A stretch of DNA of 10,432 nt from Pirellulales bacterium (lineage in GTDB: Bacteria; Planctomycetota; Planctomycetia; Pirellulales; Thermoguttaceae): assembly GCA_030617125.1 (NCBI GenBank), contig JAUWWA010000026.1, positions 1 to 10,432 of the forward strand. The letters run 5' to 3'. Shown here one piece after another: positions 1 to 7,280 of this stretch. Made by a program: the position numbers and the translations under genes. The notes beneath the pieces are model-generated. The model had not been told where the DNA came from. It did not search any database and was given only the letters and a program-made list of their open reading frames with translations. How positions within the stretch are numbered: the first letter of the stretch is position 1; each line of letters opens with the position of its first letter.

Positions 1-2310
1 GACCGCGTGCGGACCTCGACCTAGGATGATGTCGTACCGGGTGTTTTTGGTCCGGTCGTCGCCGACAGCCCCCAACTCGCGTCCGTCCACATAAAGCCGC
101 AGCACTCCCCCCGCCGCTGAACCTCCCTTGTGCCGCACAGTAACTTTCATGTCCTTTGGAACTTGTAAGACGCCGACCATATCGACACGTATGCGACTGC
201 CCCAGATACCGAGTTTGCCAAGCAGCGAGTCGAGGTCCTTTTTTCGGAAGTATGCGCCTGGCCTGTAATGCAGCAGGAGGCCAACGTCTGAGCTTTCGAC
301 GTGAACTCGGCCAATCAGGCCTGGTATCGGACGGCGCTTATTGGCCCGAGGCGTCTTAGGCGACTTACCAACGCCGGTCTTCTCTTTGCGGCTTGCCCGG
401 GGTTGTTTCACCGGCAATTTAGAAAGGGCTGCTGTGTCGGCACCTCTCAGCGCTTTGACTTCCAACTTCGTGATACGGTACCAAGAAAACAACGAACCGA
501 CGAACAGCCGCTTTCGGTCGGGCACTGCCCATTCTGGAGGAAGAGAGAGTTGCTCGAACCCTTGGTTCCAGGCAATCACCTCCTTGCCGTCCAAGGTAAC
601 GCTCACACCGGTCTTACGAACGGTGCAAATGATAGTGCTCGGCCGGCCTGGTAGTATGGCCGGGTGGTGGCCACGATAGCTCGGATTGCCTCCCGCGGCC
701 TTCCCGTCACACAGCATAAGTGAACTGAATCTGCCGCTGCCATGATGATTTCCGTCTACTACAGCGAGGAACTGAGTCCCCTGGGCGGAAAGACCGAGCA
801 CAAATGCGCCGGCTCCATAAGTGGTTCCCCCTTCGCGTTTGATTCGCTCAACAGCGATCGAGAGTTCATACTCGTCCGGCGGCACGTAGGGTAGCTGCAG
901 GCGAGCCGACTTGTCCGGCGGTGAAAAAAGAACCCCGTCGTGGAACTGCCAGTTGCCGACAAAGAACACTCTCTTCGGGCGAATCAAGCTGAGTAGGTTG
1001 ATCACGCGGCCGGATTCACCATCGCCGATTACCTTGCCCGATTTACTGAGACGCTTCTGCACGCGCAGCTTTTCTAGGCCTTTCAGTTCCGGTGCCGCTC
1101 TCAGATACCAGTAGCTGGCACGGGACCGTACGGACTCTTGTTGTGCCGAAGAAGAAAGCGACTCAGCGAAGTCCCACCATCCGTCCCCTACTTTGACTCT
1201 CGCCAGTGGTTTGGTTAGCTGTGCCAGGTCCGCTTGAGCCAGCACTTTGAGGACCGGGTCGCTGCCCTTTGCGAGATGAGGCAGGCCGGCGTTCCAATTA
1301 TCCTGGTCAAAGCAGTACATTCGGCCAAGCAAGAGGTTCGCGGCGCCGCTGTCAGGGTTGCCTTTGAGTGCGGCCAGCACCTTCTCAATTTCCCGCCGTT
1401 GGTCGTAGAGTCTCTTGATCTGTTTACGACGGTCGAAGGCTTGCTTGCGAAACGTCTTGCCGGCGGGCCTCTGACTAGCACGGTAGGCGTGGGTAGCGAT
1501 CTGCAACGCCACATCGAAACGCTCCGCGCCGACCGCCGCATCGATTTCCGCAAGGCAGGTGTGGACCAATGAACTAATCGCGACCGAGTTTCTGGCGGTG
1601 TCCGCGAACTTGGCGAGCGTCTTCTGCTTGACGCTCAGTGTATCCACGGCGAACTTGGTCCCAATAGCGTTGATTACCTCCATCATCAAAGTTGGGTCGC
1701 CGCCATCGCCAGCAAGTTCCATCGCCGTGCGACACAGGACAAACCGTTCGCTCGGATTCTTCGATTCCTTCCCCACACTGAACAGTTCCCTTGCCAGTTT
1801 GACCTTTTCCGGCGGTGTCCTTTTCTTGTCGAGGAGGTAAACCTCGCTCAGCAGTTTCGCGACGGCAGCCTGGGCGCTGTCGGAAGGCACGGGCCATCGT
1901 TTGTCGGCCAACTCCGGTGTCGGTTCCGGGCCGGCTGGCGCGGACTCTTCGACGACTTCGGACGGATCGGAAGGCGGTTCCGCCGGTGCCGCTGTATCAC
2001 CGAGCCTAACTCCTGCATCGGGTGGTGCCTGGGCAACTTCCTTCGGCGCCGCGCCGGTATCCGACGGGGGCTCTTGCGTTTCCACCGAAAGATCGCTGTC
2101 CGAGGGGGTTTCGGCGGGTTTAGTCGCAACTAGAGGAGCCGGCACCGGGGGCGGATTGTCCAATTCTCGCCCAGCCGGCTCGGAGGCCACACTTTGTCCC
2201 GGCTCGACGGCGTGCTTGTGCACGGGGATCTCGGGATCGATGCCGGGGAGAAGGCGGAAGCGGGTGGCGAGAAGGCTTTCGAAGAGTGGCTTCAGCCTGC
2301 GCGCGGCCAC
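1..2310 (-). CDS. Planctomycete multidomain protein with LamG-like and PA14-like modules (3' end beyond window)
   Basis: The minus-strand frame is open from 2337 to the left edge with no stop; the first in-frame GTG is at 2310, giving at least 770 codons. Numbering from that GTG, residues 1-30 are basic/hydrophobic and 31-135 form a Pro/Ala/Glu-rich linker. Residues 137-425 are helical, with a conserved 'GDGWWDFAE' and 'ASYWYLRAAPEL' that I recognise from a recurrent planctomycete repeat-like region. Residues 431-622 look like a LamG-type beta-sandwich, with 'VTLDGKEVIAW' and 'WAVPDRKRLFVGS'. From residue 664 on there is a PA14-like segment ('RLYVDGRELGAVGDDRTKN'). Enzymatic activity is not evident; carbohydrate or surface binding outside the cytoplasm is inferred from the module types. 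The gene lies about 50 bases after the GH67-like gene on the same strand, so co-transcription is likely. The start is doubtful: the GTG has no good ribosome site, and a signal peptide lies just upstream in another frame. Confidence 0.8.
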   Translation of the reverse strand, partial: MAARRLKPLFESLLATRFRLLPGIDPEIPVHKHAVEPGQSVASEPAGRELDNPPPVPAPLVATKPAETPSDSDLSVETQEPPSDTGAAPKEVAQAPPDAGVRLGDTAAPAEPPSDPSEVVEESAPAGPEPTPELADKRWPVPSDSAQAAVAKLLSEVYLLDKKRTPPEKVKLARELFSVGKESKNPSERFVLCRTAMELAGDGGDPTLMMEVINAIGTKFAVDTLSVKQKTLAKFADTARNSVAISSLVHTCLAEIDAAVGAERFDVALQIATHAYRASQRPAGKTFRKQAFDRRKQIKRLYDQRREIEKVLAALKGNPDSGAANLLLGRMYCFDQDNWNAGLPHLAKGSDPVLKVLAQADLAQLTKPLARVKVGDGWWDFAESLSSSAQQESVRSRASYWYLRAAPELKGLEKLRVQKRLSKSGKVIGDGESGRVINLLSLIRPKRVFFVGNWQFHDGVLFSPPDKSARLQLPYVPPDEYELSIAVERIKREGGTTYGAGAFVLGLSAQGTQFLAVVDGNHHGSGRFSSLMLCDGKAAGGNPSYRGHHPAILPGRPSTIICTVRKTGVSVTLDGKEVIAWNQGFEQLSLPPEWAVPDRKRLFVGSLFSWYRITKLEVKALRGADTAALSKLPVKQPRASRKEKTGVGKSPKTPRANKRRPIPGLIGRVHVESSDVGLLLHYRPGAYFRKKDLDSLLGKLGIWGSRIRVDMVGVLQVPKDMKVTVRHKGGSAAGGVLRLYVDGRELGAVGDDRTKNTRYDIILGRGPHAV

Positions 2311-2365
2311 CCAGCGTGAGTGCCGGCGATGCGGCGACTATGAGGAATCCTCGTCGTGAAACCAT
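2278..2365 (-). other. Out-of-frame signal peptide preceding the LamG/PA14 gene (probable frameshift)
   Basis: An ATG at 2365 opens a frame starting MVSRRGFLIVAASPALTLGG followed by RAQA, a textbook Sec-type leader: basic n-region, hydrophobic core and an A-x-A cleavage site. After about 28 residues that frame turns into Arg/Pro-rich sequence without character and stops at 2120. The neighbouring frame, offset by one base, becomes protein-like ('LKPLFESLLATRFRLLPG') from about 2300 and stays open to the window edge. Joining the two near 2278-2305 would give an exported protein, which fits the LamG/PA14 modules downstream. The simplest reading is a one-base insertion (or two-base deletion), either real or an assembly error. 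A GTG start at 2310 without a leader is the alternative. Confidence 0.6.
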
Positions 2366-2414
2366 CGCTGCACCCCCGTAAGTTATCGCTTGTGCCGAAA
2401 CAACCGTACCTCGG

Positions 2415-5123
2415 TCAAGCCTGGCGGACGATAAAGTAGGGCTGGTTGGCCAGGTCGGCGCTGAGCCCCGGATAGATCCAGGCGGCGCCGCGAGGGTCGT
2501 GGAGTTCAAAATAGTATAGCAGCGGATAAGGGGAATCCGTGTACCGGCCGGGTATCTCCGCACGGAAACGGCCGCCGTCGGCCGACATCTCTGCCGTGCG
2601 GTACGCGTCGGACTGATCGACGTGGCGGTAGTGCAACACGGCCGAGGCCAGTCGGTAGCCGGTTTCGGCGGCGATTTCGATGGAGATCGATTCGCCCGGG
2701 CGGAAGGTGGCCGGCGGGAGGTGATGGCAGCGGGGGTGGAACTGACGGGGGAAGGCCGCGAAGCCGGGCCGGGAGATCGCCTTCGCCCAGGTGACGGTGG
2801 AACTCTCGGGCGCGACAGCGGGTTCCGCTTTCGATTGGGCTTCCATGTCGGCTAGGTCTTTATCGATCGCGTCGAGCCGGTCGGTCCAGTGGCCGCGGAG
2901 CACACTTTTAGCGCCGAAGGTGACGTCGTCGACGTAGACTCCCTTGGCCACCTCGGAGAGCTTAACCCAGGCTTCCCGGCTGGCGGCATAACGCTTCAGC
3001 GCCTCGTGTATCGCCGCCCGATCGCCCGTCTTTTGATAAAACGCGTAGGCCACCGCAGAGCGCAACTTTTCTGCAAAGTAGCGAGCCGTGTCGGCCTGGA
3101 TCGTCGTGTCGATCGCCAGCCGGCGGAAGGCCGGATCGTTAGCATCGGCAATCCTCTTTCGTGCCCGGCCCAGATGGGCATCCCCCACCCGCGCCATGGA
3201 ATCCAGCCATCGGGCCACCTGAAACGGGGAGTATTTTCCACTACGCTTGCCGCTGACCAGCTCGTCGGCGAATTCGTTGCTAGTCGTAAACAGCGCCGGG
3301 TCTAACGGACTGACGTTTCCGAAGCGATTGCCGTCGACGATCGGGATATTGGTGTGAATCTCGGGCCAGTACCCTTTGTTCGAACAGGAGGGAGTATGTG
3401 CGGTAGTGATCGTAAGCAGCACACGGCTGGCGCGGGACAGGGCGATCTCGCAATCGCGGGCGACCGGGCCGAACTCGGTCTTCAGGTAACGCCCCCAGAC
3501 CTCTCGCGGCGTGTCGGGATTGTAGAGCATCCGTCCCCAGATCCGGTAAGTGTAGAGGTATTTCTTCCAGGCACCTCCCTCGGGCCGTAAGGAAGCGTCG
3601 GCGTAGCCGCCGCGATCGCCGGGGATCCCGGAGCCCATGCGGCCCTTGAACGACAACGGCTCACACCACTCCACTCCGAGGCCGCCACAAATATGGGCGT
3701 AGCGGCCGTAGCCGGCGGCCATGGCCGGATCGCCCCAAAGCAGCAGCCGCTGCGTTCCGGGCCAGATGCGGTAGAGCACGTCATGGCGGCGATCCTCGCG
3801 CAGGTAGTCGGCGTATCCGTAGCGAGTGAAGCGCCGCTGTCGCTCCATGCTTTCGCCGGGGGCGGCCTTTCGCCATTCAGCGGCTTGGATGGCGGCCTGG
3901 TGATACGGCAGTCCCTGGTGCTCGGCCCAGTACTTCGGCCCGACGCTGACCGGCATGCCCGTCGCAAGGGCGATGTCGATCAGCTTGTAGTCGATGCCCT
4001 TGCTGTGGATGTCGATCGGCCGCCGCTTTCCGGCGCGAACCACCCCGTCGTAGACCGTCTTCCAGAACTCGTAGGAGCCCTGGGGAATGCCGCTTTCGCT
4101 GTGGCAGCGGAAGGTGACGCCGTCGATCTTCGGACAGCTTTCCAGTAGCTTGTGCAAGGCATCGCGGCAATAGGCGGCGTGGTTGTCCGGCGTGAGTCCC
4201 TCGATGCGGTAGTTTACGTCCGGGCTATTACGGAAGTCGTATGCATGCGTCCAAAGGGCCAGTTGAAAATGCAGGCCCCGGCCAGTGGCCTGCTCGCTGA
4301 TGAAGCGAAGCATCTCGAGGTTGCGATCGCGTTCCTCCTCGGGCAACCCGACGGCCTTCACGTCGTAGCCGGGCACGGAGAGCAGGAATGGATACGTGAA
4401 GTAAAAGTAGGAATCCCGAATCCGCCGCGGCGCATCGTAGCCCAGACCGAACGTCATCGTGAAACGGTTGATCCGCTGGGTGATCAGCATCGACAGGTAT
4501 TGTTCCCAGAACGACTTGTCGTAGTACCATCTCTTGTCTTCCACGTCGCTGGTGAACAGCCGGGCGATGCTGCGGACCTGATTGGCCGGCTGCTCGATGA
4601 TACGATCCGGTCGTTGCAACTCGGCGATCGGGTTGGAGGCATGTTCGACACGATCGGCCAGTTCGAGAATGGCATAGACCACGCCGCGCACGTCAGAGCC
4701 GGAAGCCAGCAGGACGGAGCGGTCGGCGGCGTGGCCACGGATGAGTCCCACCGCTTCGGGAACGTCCGGAATGGAGACCCCGGAGCCCTGAAGCACGGGC
4801 TGCGCGCGTTTTGAGGTACGCCCGGCAACGAGAACGACCACCGCATCCGACGAGACTCTATCTAGGGAGGAATGCAACTCGATCGAGACGTTTCGAGACT
4901 TCAGCCGATCCTGCAACTGAGCGAGCGCCCAACGTGCCGGCGGTTCCGCCAGCAGCCGATCGGCATCGTCGGTTACCAGAGCAACTCCGGCTCGACGGTT
5001 TTGCCCGTGAGTCGCCGCCGAGAGAACACTGGCGCCCGAAAGTGCGGCCGCTGCGGTCGCAGTCTTCTTGATGAAATGTCGCCGGGTCTCGCCGGCGGCC
5101 GTTTTTCCATGTCCGTCTCTCAT
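2415..5123 (-). CDS. Tat-exported GH67-like (alpha-glucuronidase-related) glycoside hydrolase family protein
   Basis: 902 residues. The N-terminus carries a Tat leader, 'TRRHFIKKTATAAAALSGAS' (twin Arg at residues 14-15), so export as a folded protein is expected. Residues 45-170 form an alpha/beta domain of the type preceding the catalytic barrel in GH67 and GH20 proteins ('SDVRGVVYAILELADRVEH'). Residues 185-540 look like a TIM barrel with conserved-looking 'FRCHSESGIPQGSYEFW' (335-354) and 'GLGVEWCEPLSFKGRMG' (481-497). Residues 545-760 are helical, and 775-900 form an Ig-like beta-sandwich ('SADGGRFRAEIPG'). Acidic residues such as D335, E343 and E485 are candidates for catalysis, but I cannot align them to known GH67 catalytic residues with certainty; the substrate is unknown, with glucuronic-acid-containing polysaccharide the natural guess. 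The start is supported by GAGGAG eight bases upstream. The family link is from recalled fold pattern, so the specific activity is tentative. Confidence 0.85.
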   Translation of the reverse strand: MRDGHGKTAAGETRRHFIKKTATAAAALSGASVLSAATHGQNRRAGVALVTDDADRLLAEPPARWALAQLQDRLKSRNVSIELHSSLDRVSSDAVVVLVAGRTSKRAQPVLQGSGVSIPDVPEAVGLIRGHAADRSVLLASGSDVRGVVYAILELADRVEHASNPIAELQRPDRIIEQPANQVRSIARLFTSDVEDKRWYYDKSFWEQYLSMLITQRINRFTMTFGLGYDAPRRIRDSYFYFTYPFLLSVPGYDVKAVGLPEEERDRNLEMLRFISEQATGRGLHFQLALWTHAYDFRNSPDVNYRIEGLTPDNHAAYCRDALHKLLESCPKIDGVTFRCHSESGIPQGSYEFWKTVYDGVVRAGKRRPIDIHSKGIDYKLIDIALATGMPVSVGPKYWAEHQGLPYHQAAIQAAEWRKAAPGESMERQRRFTRYGYADYLREDRRHDVLYRIWPGTQRLLLWGDPAMAAGYGRYAHICGGLGVEWCEPLSFKGRMGSGIPGDRGGYADASLRPEGGAWKKYLYTYRIWGRMLYNPDTPREVWGRYLKTEFGPVARDCEIALSRASRVLLTITTAHTPSCSNKGYWPEIHTNIPIVDGNRFGNVSPLDPALFTTSNEFADELVSGKRSGKYSPFQVARWLDSMARVGDAHLGRARKRIADANDPAFRRLAIDTTIQADTARYFAEKLRSAVAYAFYQKTGDRAAIHEALKRYAASREAWVKLSEVAKGVYVDDVTFGAKSVLRGHWTDRLDAIDKDLADMEAQSKAEPAVAPESSTVTWAKAISRPGFAAFPRQFHPRCHHLPPATFRPGESISIEIAAETGYRLASAVLHYRHVDQSDAYRTAEMSADGGRFRAEIPGRYTDSPYPLLYYFELHDPRGAAWIYPGLSADLANQPYFIVRQA

Positions 5124-5575
5124 GGTCAGAACTCCTCGGTTCGGTATCTCACGGTTTTTTCAAGCCGCGACTTCTGGTATTCGCTGCCGTAGCGTCACTG
5201 GAAGCCAACCCGGCCGGGATCAGGAAGTCTCCCCAGTGCCTGCGCTTTCCGACACGATGCCCAAACGAATTCGACAGGTGGATATCCTACCTGAATCTCA
5301 GCCGCAACGCCACTCAGGGAACCTGCCGGAGGCCGACCCGGCACAGACGACCTGCAAACCGTTTTTCGAGAGGACCAACGCGCTGAGTCGCTTGTCTTGG
5401 ATCTCCCTGTTCAAAAAGCGCGTCGCCACCAATTGATTGACTTGTTTGGGCCTGGCAAGAGGAAAGCTGACGAGGCTCGTCACGTGTTGGAAGACCGGCG
5501 TTCAAAACGTGTAGCCTCGTACGTTCAGGCAGCGCACACCACCAGGCGGGGGCAAGTGGGAGCGGGGGATGATCG
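5124..5575. other. Intergenic region without a recognisable gene
   Basis: About 450 bases upstream of the GH67-like gene. Small open frames exist on both strands (for example plus 5068-5436 and minus 5298-5483), but none has a convincing ribosome site, domain or motif. It should hold the promoter of the minus-strand operon, though no good -35/-10 pair was visible near 5140-5220. Together with the transposase relic next to it, the region may be decayed mobile DNA. Confidence 0.5.
5132..5137 (-). promoter_or_regulatory. Ribosome binding site of the GH67-like gene
   Basis: Reading the minus strand, GAGGAG lies eight bases before the ATG at 5123. It is the strongest Shine-Dalgarno match near this start and fixes the N-terminus so that the twin-arginine leader is included. 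Confidence 0.7.
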
Positions 5576-5800
5576 CTACGCCGCCTTGCGTGCGTAATGT
5601 TTCAGCAGTCTGCCAAGCCGCTCGTGACAAACCACGGCTTTCGGTCCCAGTGAGTCCACCAGCCCGCCGAACGTCCACACCTTTTTTAGAGAAGAAGTCG
5701 CATTCCCATAGTGTTTTGGCGTGTATCTTAATGAACTCATCCCAGGCGCCCTCCCCACGCTTTGGGCCGGAATCAAAGCCGTTGCCTTCGTTCAGAGGAT
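5576..5800 (-). pseudogene. Remnant of an integrase-type (rve/DDE) transposase, frameshifted and internally deleted
   Basis: On the minus strand from about 5795, one frame reads '[20 protein letters not shown]' then '[17 protein letters not shown]'. After a one-base shift at an A6G2 run near 5686-5692, the next frame reads '[10 protein letters not shown]'. This matches the start of the rve-type catalytic domain common in planctomycete transposases of the IS481/IS3-like kind, where the Asp of 'CDFF' is the first catalytic acid. The sequence then jumps to '[19 protein letters not shown]' and a TAG at 5576-5578, which looks like the normal C-terminal end of the same family. The intervening part with the other two catalytic acids is missing. 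The gene is therefore non-functional. No terminal inverted repeats or target duplications were found. The family assignment is from memory of typical sequences. Confidence 0.6.
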
Positions 5801-5933
5801 GACCGAAAGAGACTCGAAATCGGTAAGTCCCTTCCCGCTGCTGCCGATTGCGACTACCTGCCCCTTCTCGGATACATCCAGCGGCGACGTTTTCACTTGG
5901 CCGTGGCGATGTTGGCCGCCGTCTACGGAGCTG

Positions 5934-5962
5934 TTGCACACTCATGCAAGGTGATTTAGTAT
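5934..5962 (+). promoter_or_regulatory. Weak candidate sigma70-type promoter for wecB, overlapping a small palindrome
   Basis: TTGCAC (5934-5939) and TAGTAT (5957-5962) are separated by exactly 17 bases, giving a predicted start about 43 bases before the wecB ATG at 6012. Each box is only a partial match to consensus (3/6 and 4/6). The perfect inverted repeat TTGCA-N6-TGCAA (5934-5949) covers the -35 box and part of the spacer and could be an operator. Such matches occur by chance. Confidence 0.25.
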
Positions 5963-6011
5963 GTAGTGGCCAGATTTCAGCAACGCGATGATAACCGTGA
6001 GGTTGCTTCTG

Positions 6012-7148
6012 ATGAGCAAACTGCGCCCCTTGCTGATTTTCGGGACCCGGCCCGAAGCGATCAAGATGGCGCCCGTCGTGCTGGAATGCCGCCGGCGCCG
6101 CGAGGCGATCAGCCCAATCGTTTGTGTCTCCGGGCAGCATCGTGAGTTGCTCTCGCCGGTGGTCGACTATTTCGAGATTCATGCAGACGTGCATCTCGAC
6201 CTCATGCAAACCGACCAGAGTCTCTCCGGCCTGACCGCTCGCTGCATCGAGGTGGTCGACGGCGTCCTCCAAGACACAAGGCCGGACTGCGTGGTCGCCC
6301 AGGGCGACACGACCACGGTGATGGCGGTCTCCCTGGCGGCGTTCTATCGGCGGATTCCTTTCGTTCACGTCGAGGCCGGCTTGCGCACCGGCGATCTTCT
6401 GGCGCCGTGGCCGGAGGAATTGAACCGGCGGATTGCCGACATGACCACGGCGCTCTACTGCGCTCCGACGCGTCGCGCGGCCGACGTGCTGTTGGCCGAA
6501 GGGGCCGATCCCGGGCGCGTGCACGTGACCGGCAATACGGTCATCGACGCCTTGCTGGCCACCGTGGAGCGGGAAAGGAGCCATGCTCGGCGTTGGGAGC
6601 GGAAGTATCCCCAACTTCAACGACGGAGGATGATCCTCGTCACGGCGCACCGTCGAGAGAGCTTCGGCATCGCCTTTGAGAACATCTGCCGTGCCGTGGC
6701 GACGTTGGCCCGGCGATTTCCCGACGTCCACTTCGTCTATCCCGTCCACCTGAATCCCCACGTTCAGGAACCGGTGCACCGCATGCTCGGCGGCCAAGAA
6801 GGCGTGTCGTTGGTCGATCCCGTGGCGTACCCCGAATTTGTCTGGCTGATGGATCGCTCCACGTTGATACTCACCGATTCCGGCGGTGTTCAGGAAGAAG
6901 CTCCCTCGCTGCGCAAACCGGTCGTCGTCATGCGCGACGCCACCGAGCGGCCGGAAGCCGTGGAGGCCGGGGCCGCTCGACTCGCGGGGACTTCGGTCGA
7001 TGGAATCGTCGACAGCGTGACGGAGTTGTTGACCGACCCGGCCCGGTACACCGCGTGCCAAATCGACCACAACCCCTTCGGCGACGGTCGCGCAGCCCAA
7101 CGCATTATAACACTGATGTTGCAGCAAGGATGGAGGGGGGAAGGATGA
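6012..7148 (+). CDS. wecB: UDP-N-acetylglucosamine 2-epimerase (non-hydrolysing)
   Basis: 378 residues, the usual length. The cytoplasmic enzyme interconverts UDP-GlcNAc and UDP-ManNAc, supplying ManNAc-type sugars for surface polysaccharides. The sequence shows the family motifs in order: '[13 protein letters not shown]' (10-22), 'SGQHRELL' (40-47), '[10 protein letters not shown]' (96-105), '[10 protein letters not shown]' (119-128), 'PWPEELNRR' (132-140), 'HVTGNTVID' (171-179), '[10 protein letters not shown]' (210-219), '[12 protein letters not shown]' (287-298) and '[12 protein letters not shown]' (354-365). D99, E121, E135 and H213 correspond in spacing to the catalytic set described for E. 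coli WecB (D95, E117, E131, H213), so the active site looks intact. The ATG at 6012 is preferred over one at 5988 because GAGG (5999-6002) lies nine bases before it and the family N-terminus begins right there. No ManNAc dehydrogenase or glycosyltransferase is next to it. The GH16 gene follows on the same strand. Confidence 0.95.
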   Translation: MSKLRPLLIFGTRPEAIKMAPVVLECRRRREAISPIVCVSGQHRELLSPVVDYFEIHADVHLDLMQTDQSLSGLTARCIEVVDGVLQDTRPDCVVAQGDTTTVMAVSLAAFYRRIPFVHVEAGLRTGDLLAPWPEELNRRIADMTTALYCAPTRRAADVLLAEGADPGRVHVTGNTVIDALLATVERERSHARRWERKYPQLQRRRMILVTAHRRESFGIAFENICRAVATLARRFPDVHFVYPVHLNPHVQEPVHRMLGGQEGVSLVDPVAYPEFVWLMDRSTLILTDSGGVQEEAPSLRKPVVVMRDATERPEAVEAGAARLAGTSVDGIVDSVTELLTDPARYTACQIDHNPFGDGRAAQRIITLMLQQGWRGEG

Positions 7149-7196
7149 ATGACCAATGACCAATGAGCAATGACCAATGAGCAATGACCAATGACG
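7148..7196. repeat. Tandem array, seven copies of a 7-bp unit (AATGACC/AATGAGC)
   Basis: Seven contiguous copies of AATGASN: copies 1, 2, 4 and 6 are AATGACC, copies 3 and 5 are AATGAGC, and copy 7 is AATGACG. The array begins on the last base of the wecB stop codon (TGA at 7146-7148). Because seven is not a multiple of three, every forward frame meets a TGA inside it. Every unit also contains ATGA, an overlapping start/stop. Similar short arrays are known to me from intergenic regions of planctomycetes and some other bacteria; function unknown. Confidence 0.95.
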
Positions 7197-7207
7197 AAGG
7201 CAAACCC

Positions 7208-7255
7208 AAATCCCTAAATCCCTAAATCCCTAAACTCCTAAATCCCTAAATCCCT
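7208..7255. repeat. Tandem array, six copies of an 8-bp unit (AAATCCCT), with G-quadruplex-compatible minus strand
   Basis: Copies 1-3, 5 and 6 are exactly AAATCCCT; copy 4 is AAACTCCT. A half unit, AAACCC (7202-7207), precedes it. On the minus strand the GGG runs at 7228-7230, 7220-7222, 7212-7214 and 7205-7207 are separated by 5, 5 and 4 bases, which fits the G3-N1-7 rule for an intramolecular quadruplex. The array lies 25 bases before the GH16 start codon and 11 bases after the 7-bp array, a different unit. Confidence 0.95.
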
Positions 7256-7280
7256 CCACCGCCCCCTACCGGAGATCACC

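Noticed and set aside
5324..5343. Hairpin TGCCGG-N8-CCGGCA as a terminator
   Set aside because: The stem is only 6 bp, has no T-run on either side, and no gene ends nearby.
5068..5436. 122-residue plus-strand frame
   Set aside because: It overlaps the start of the GH67-like gene and its ribosome site; no domain or leader.
5762..5959. 65-residue plus-strand frame with a protein-like end ('[20 protein letters not shown]')
   Set aside because: It overlaps the transposase relic on the other strand, lacks a ribosome site, and has no recognisable family; possibly another fossil fragment but unsupported.
5502..7184. 560-residue open frame on the minus strand
   Set aside because: It lies antisense to wecB, whose motifs are unmistakable. 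Its sequence has no domain except a few residues from the transposase relic and repeat-derived sequence at its start.
7148..7255. Possible CRISPR array
   Set aside because: Units are 7 and 8 bp with no spacers, so these are simple tandem repeats.
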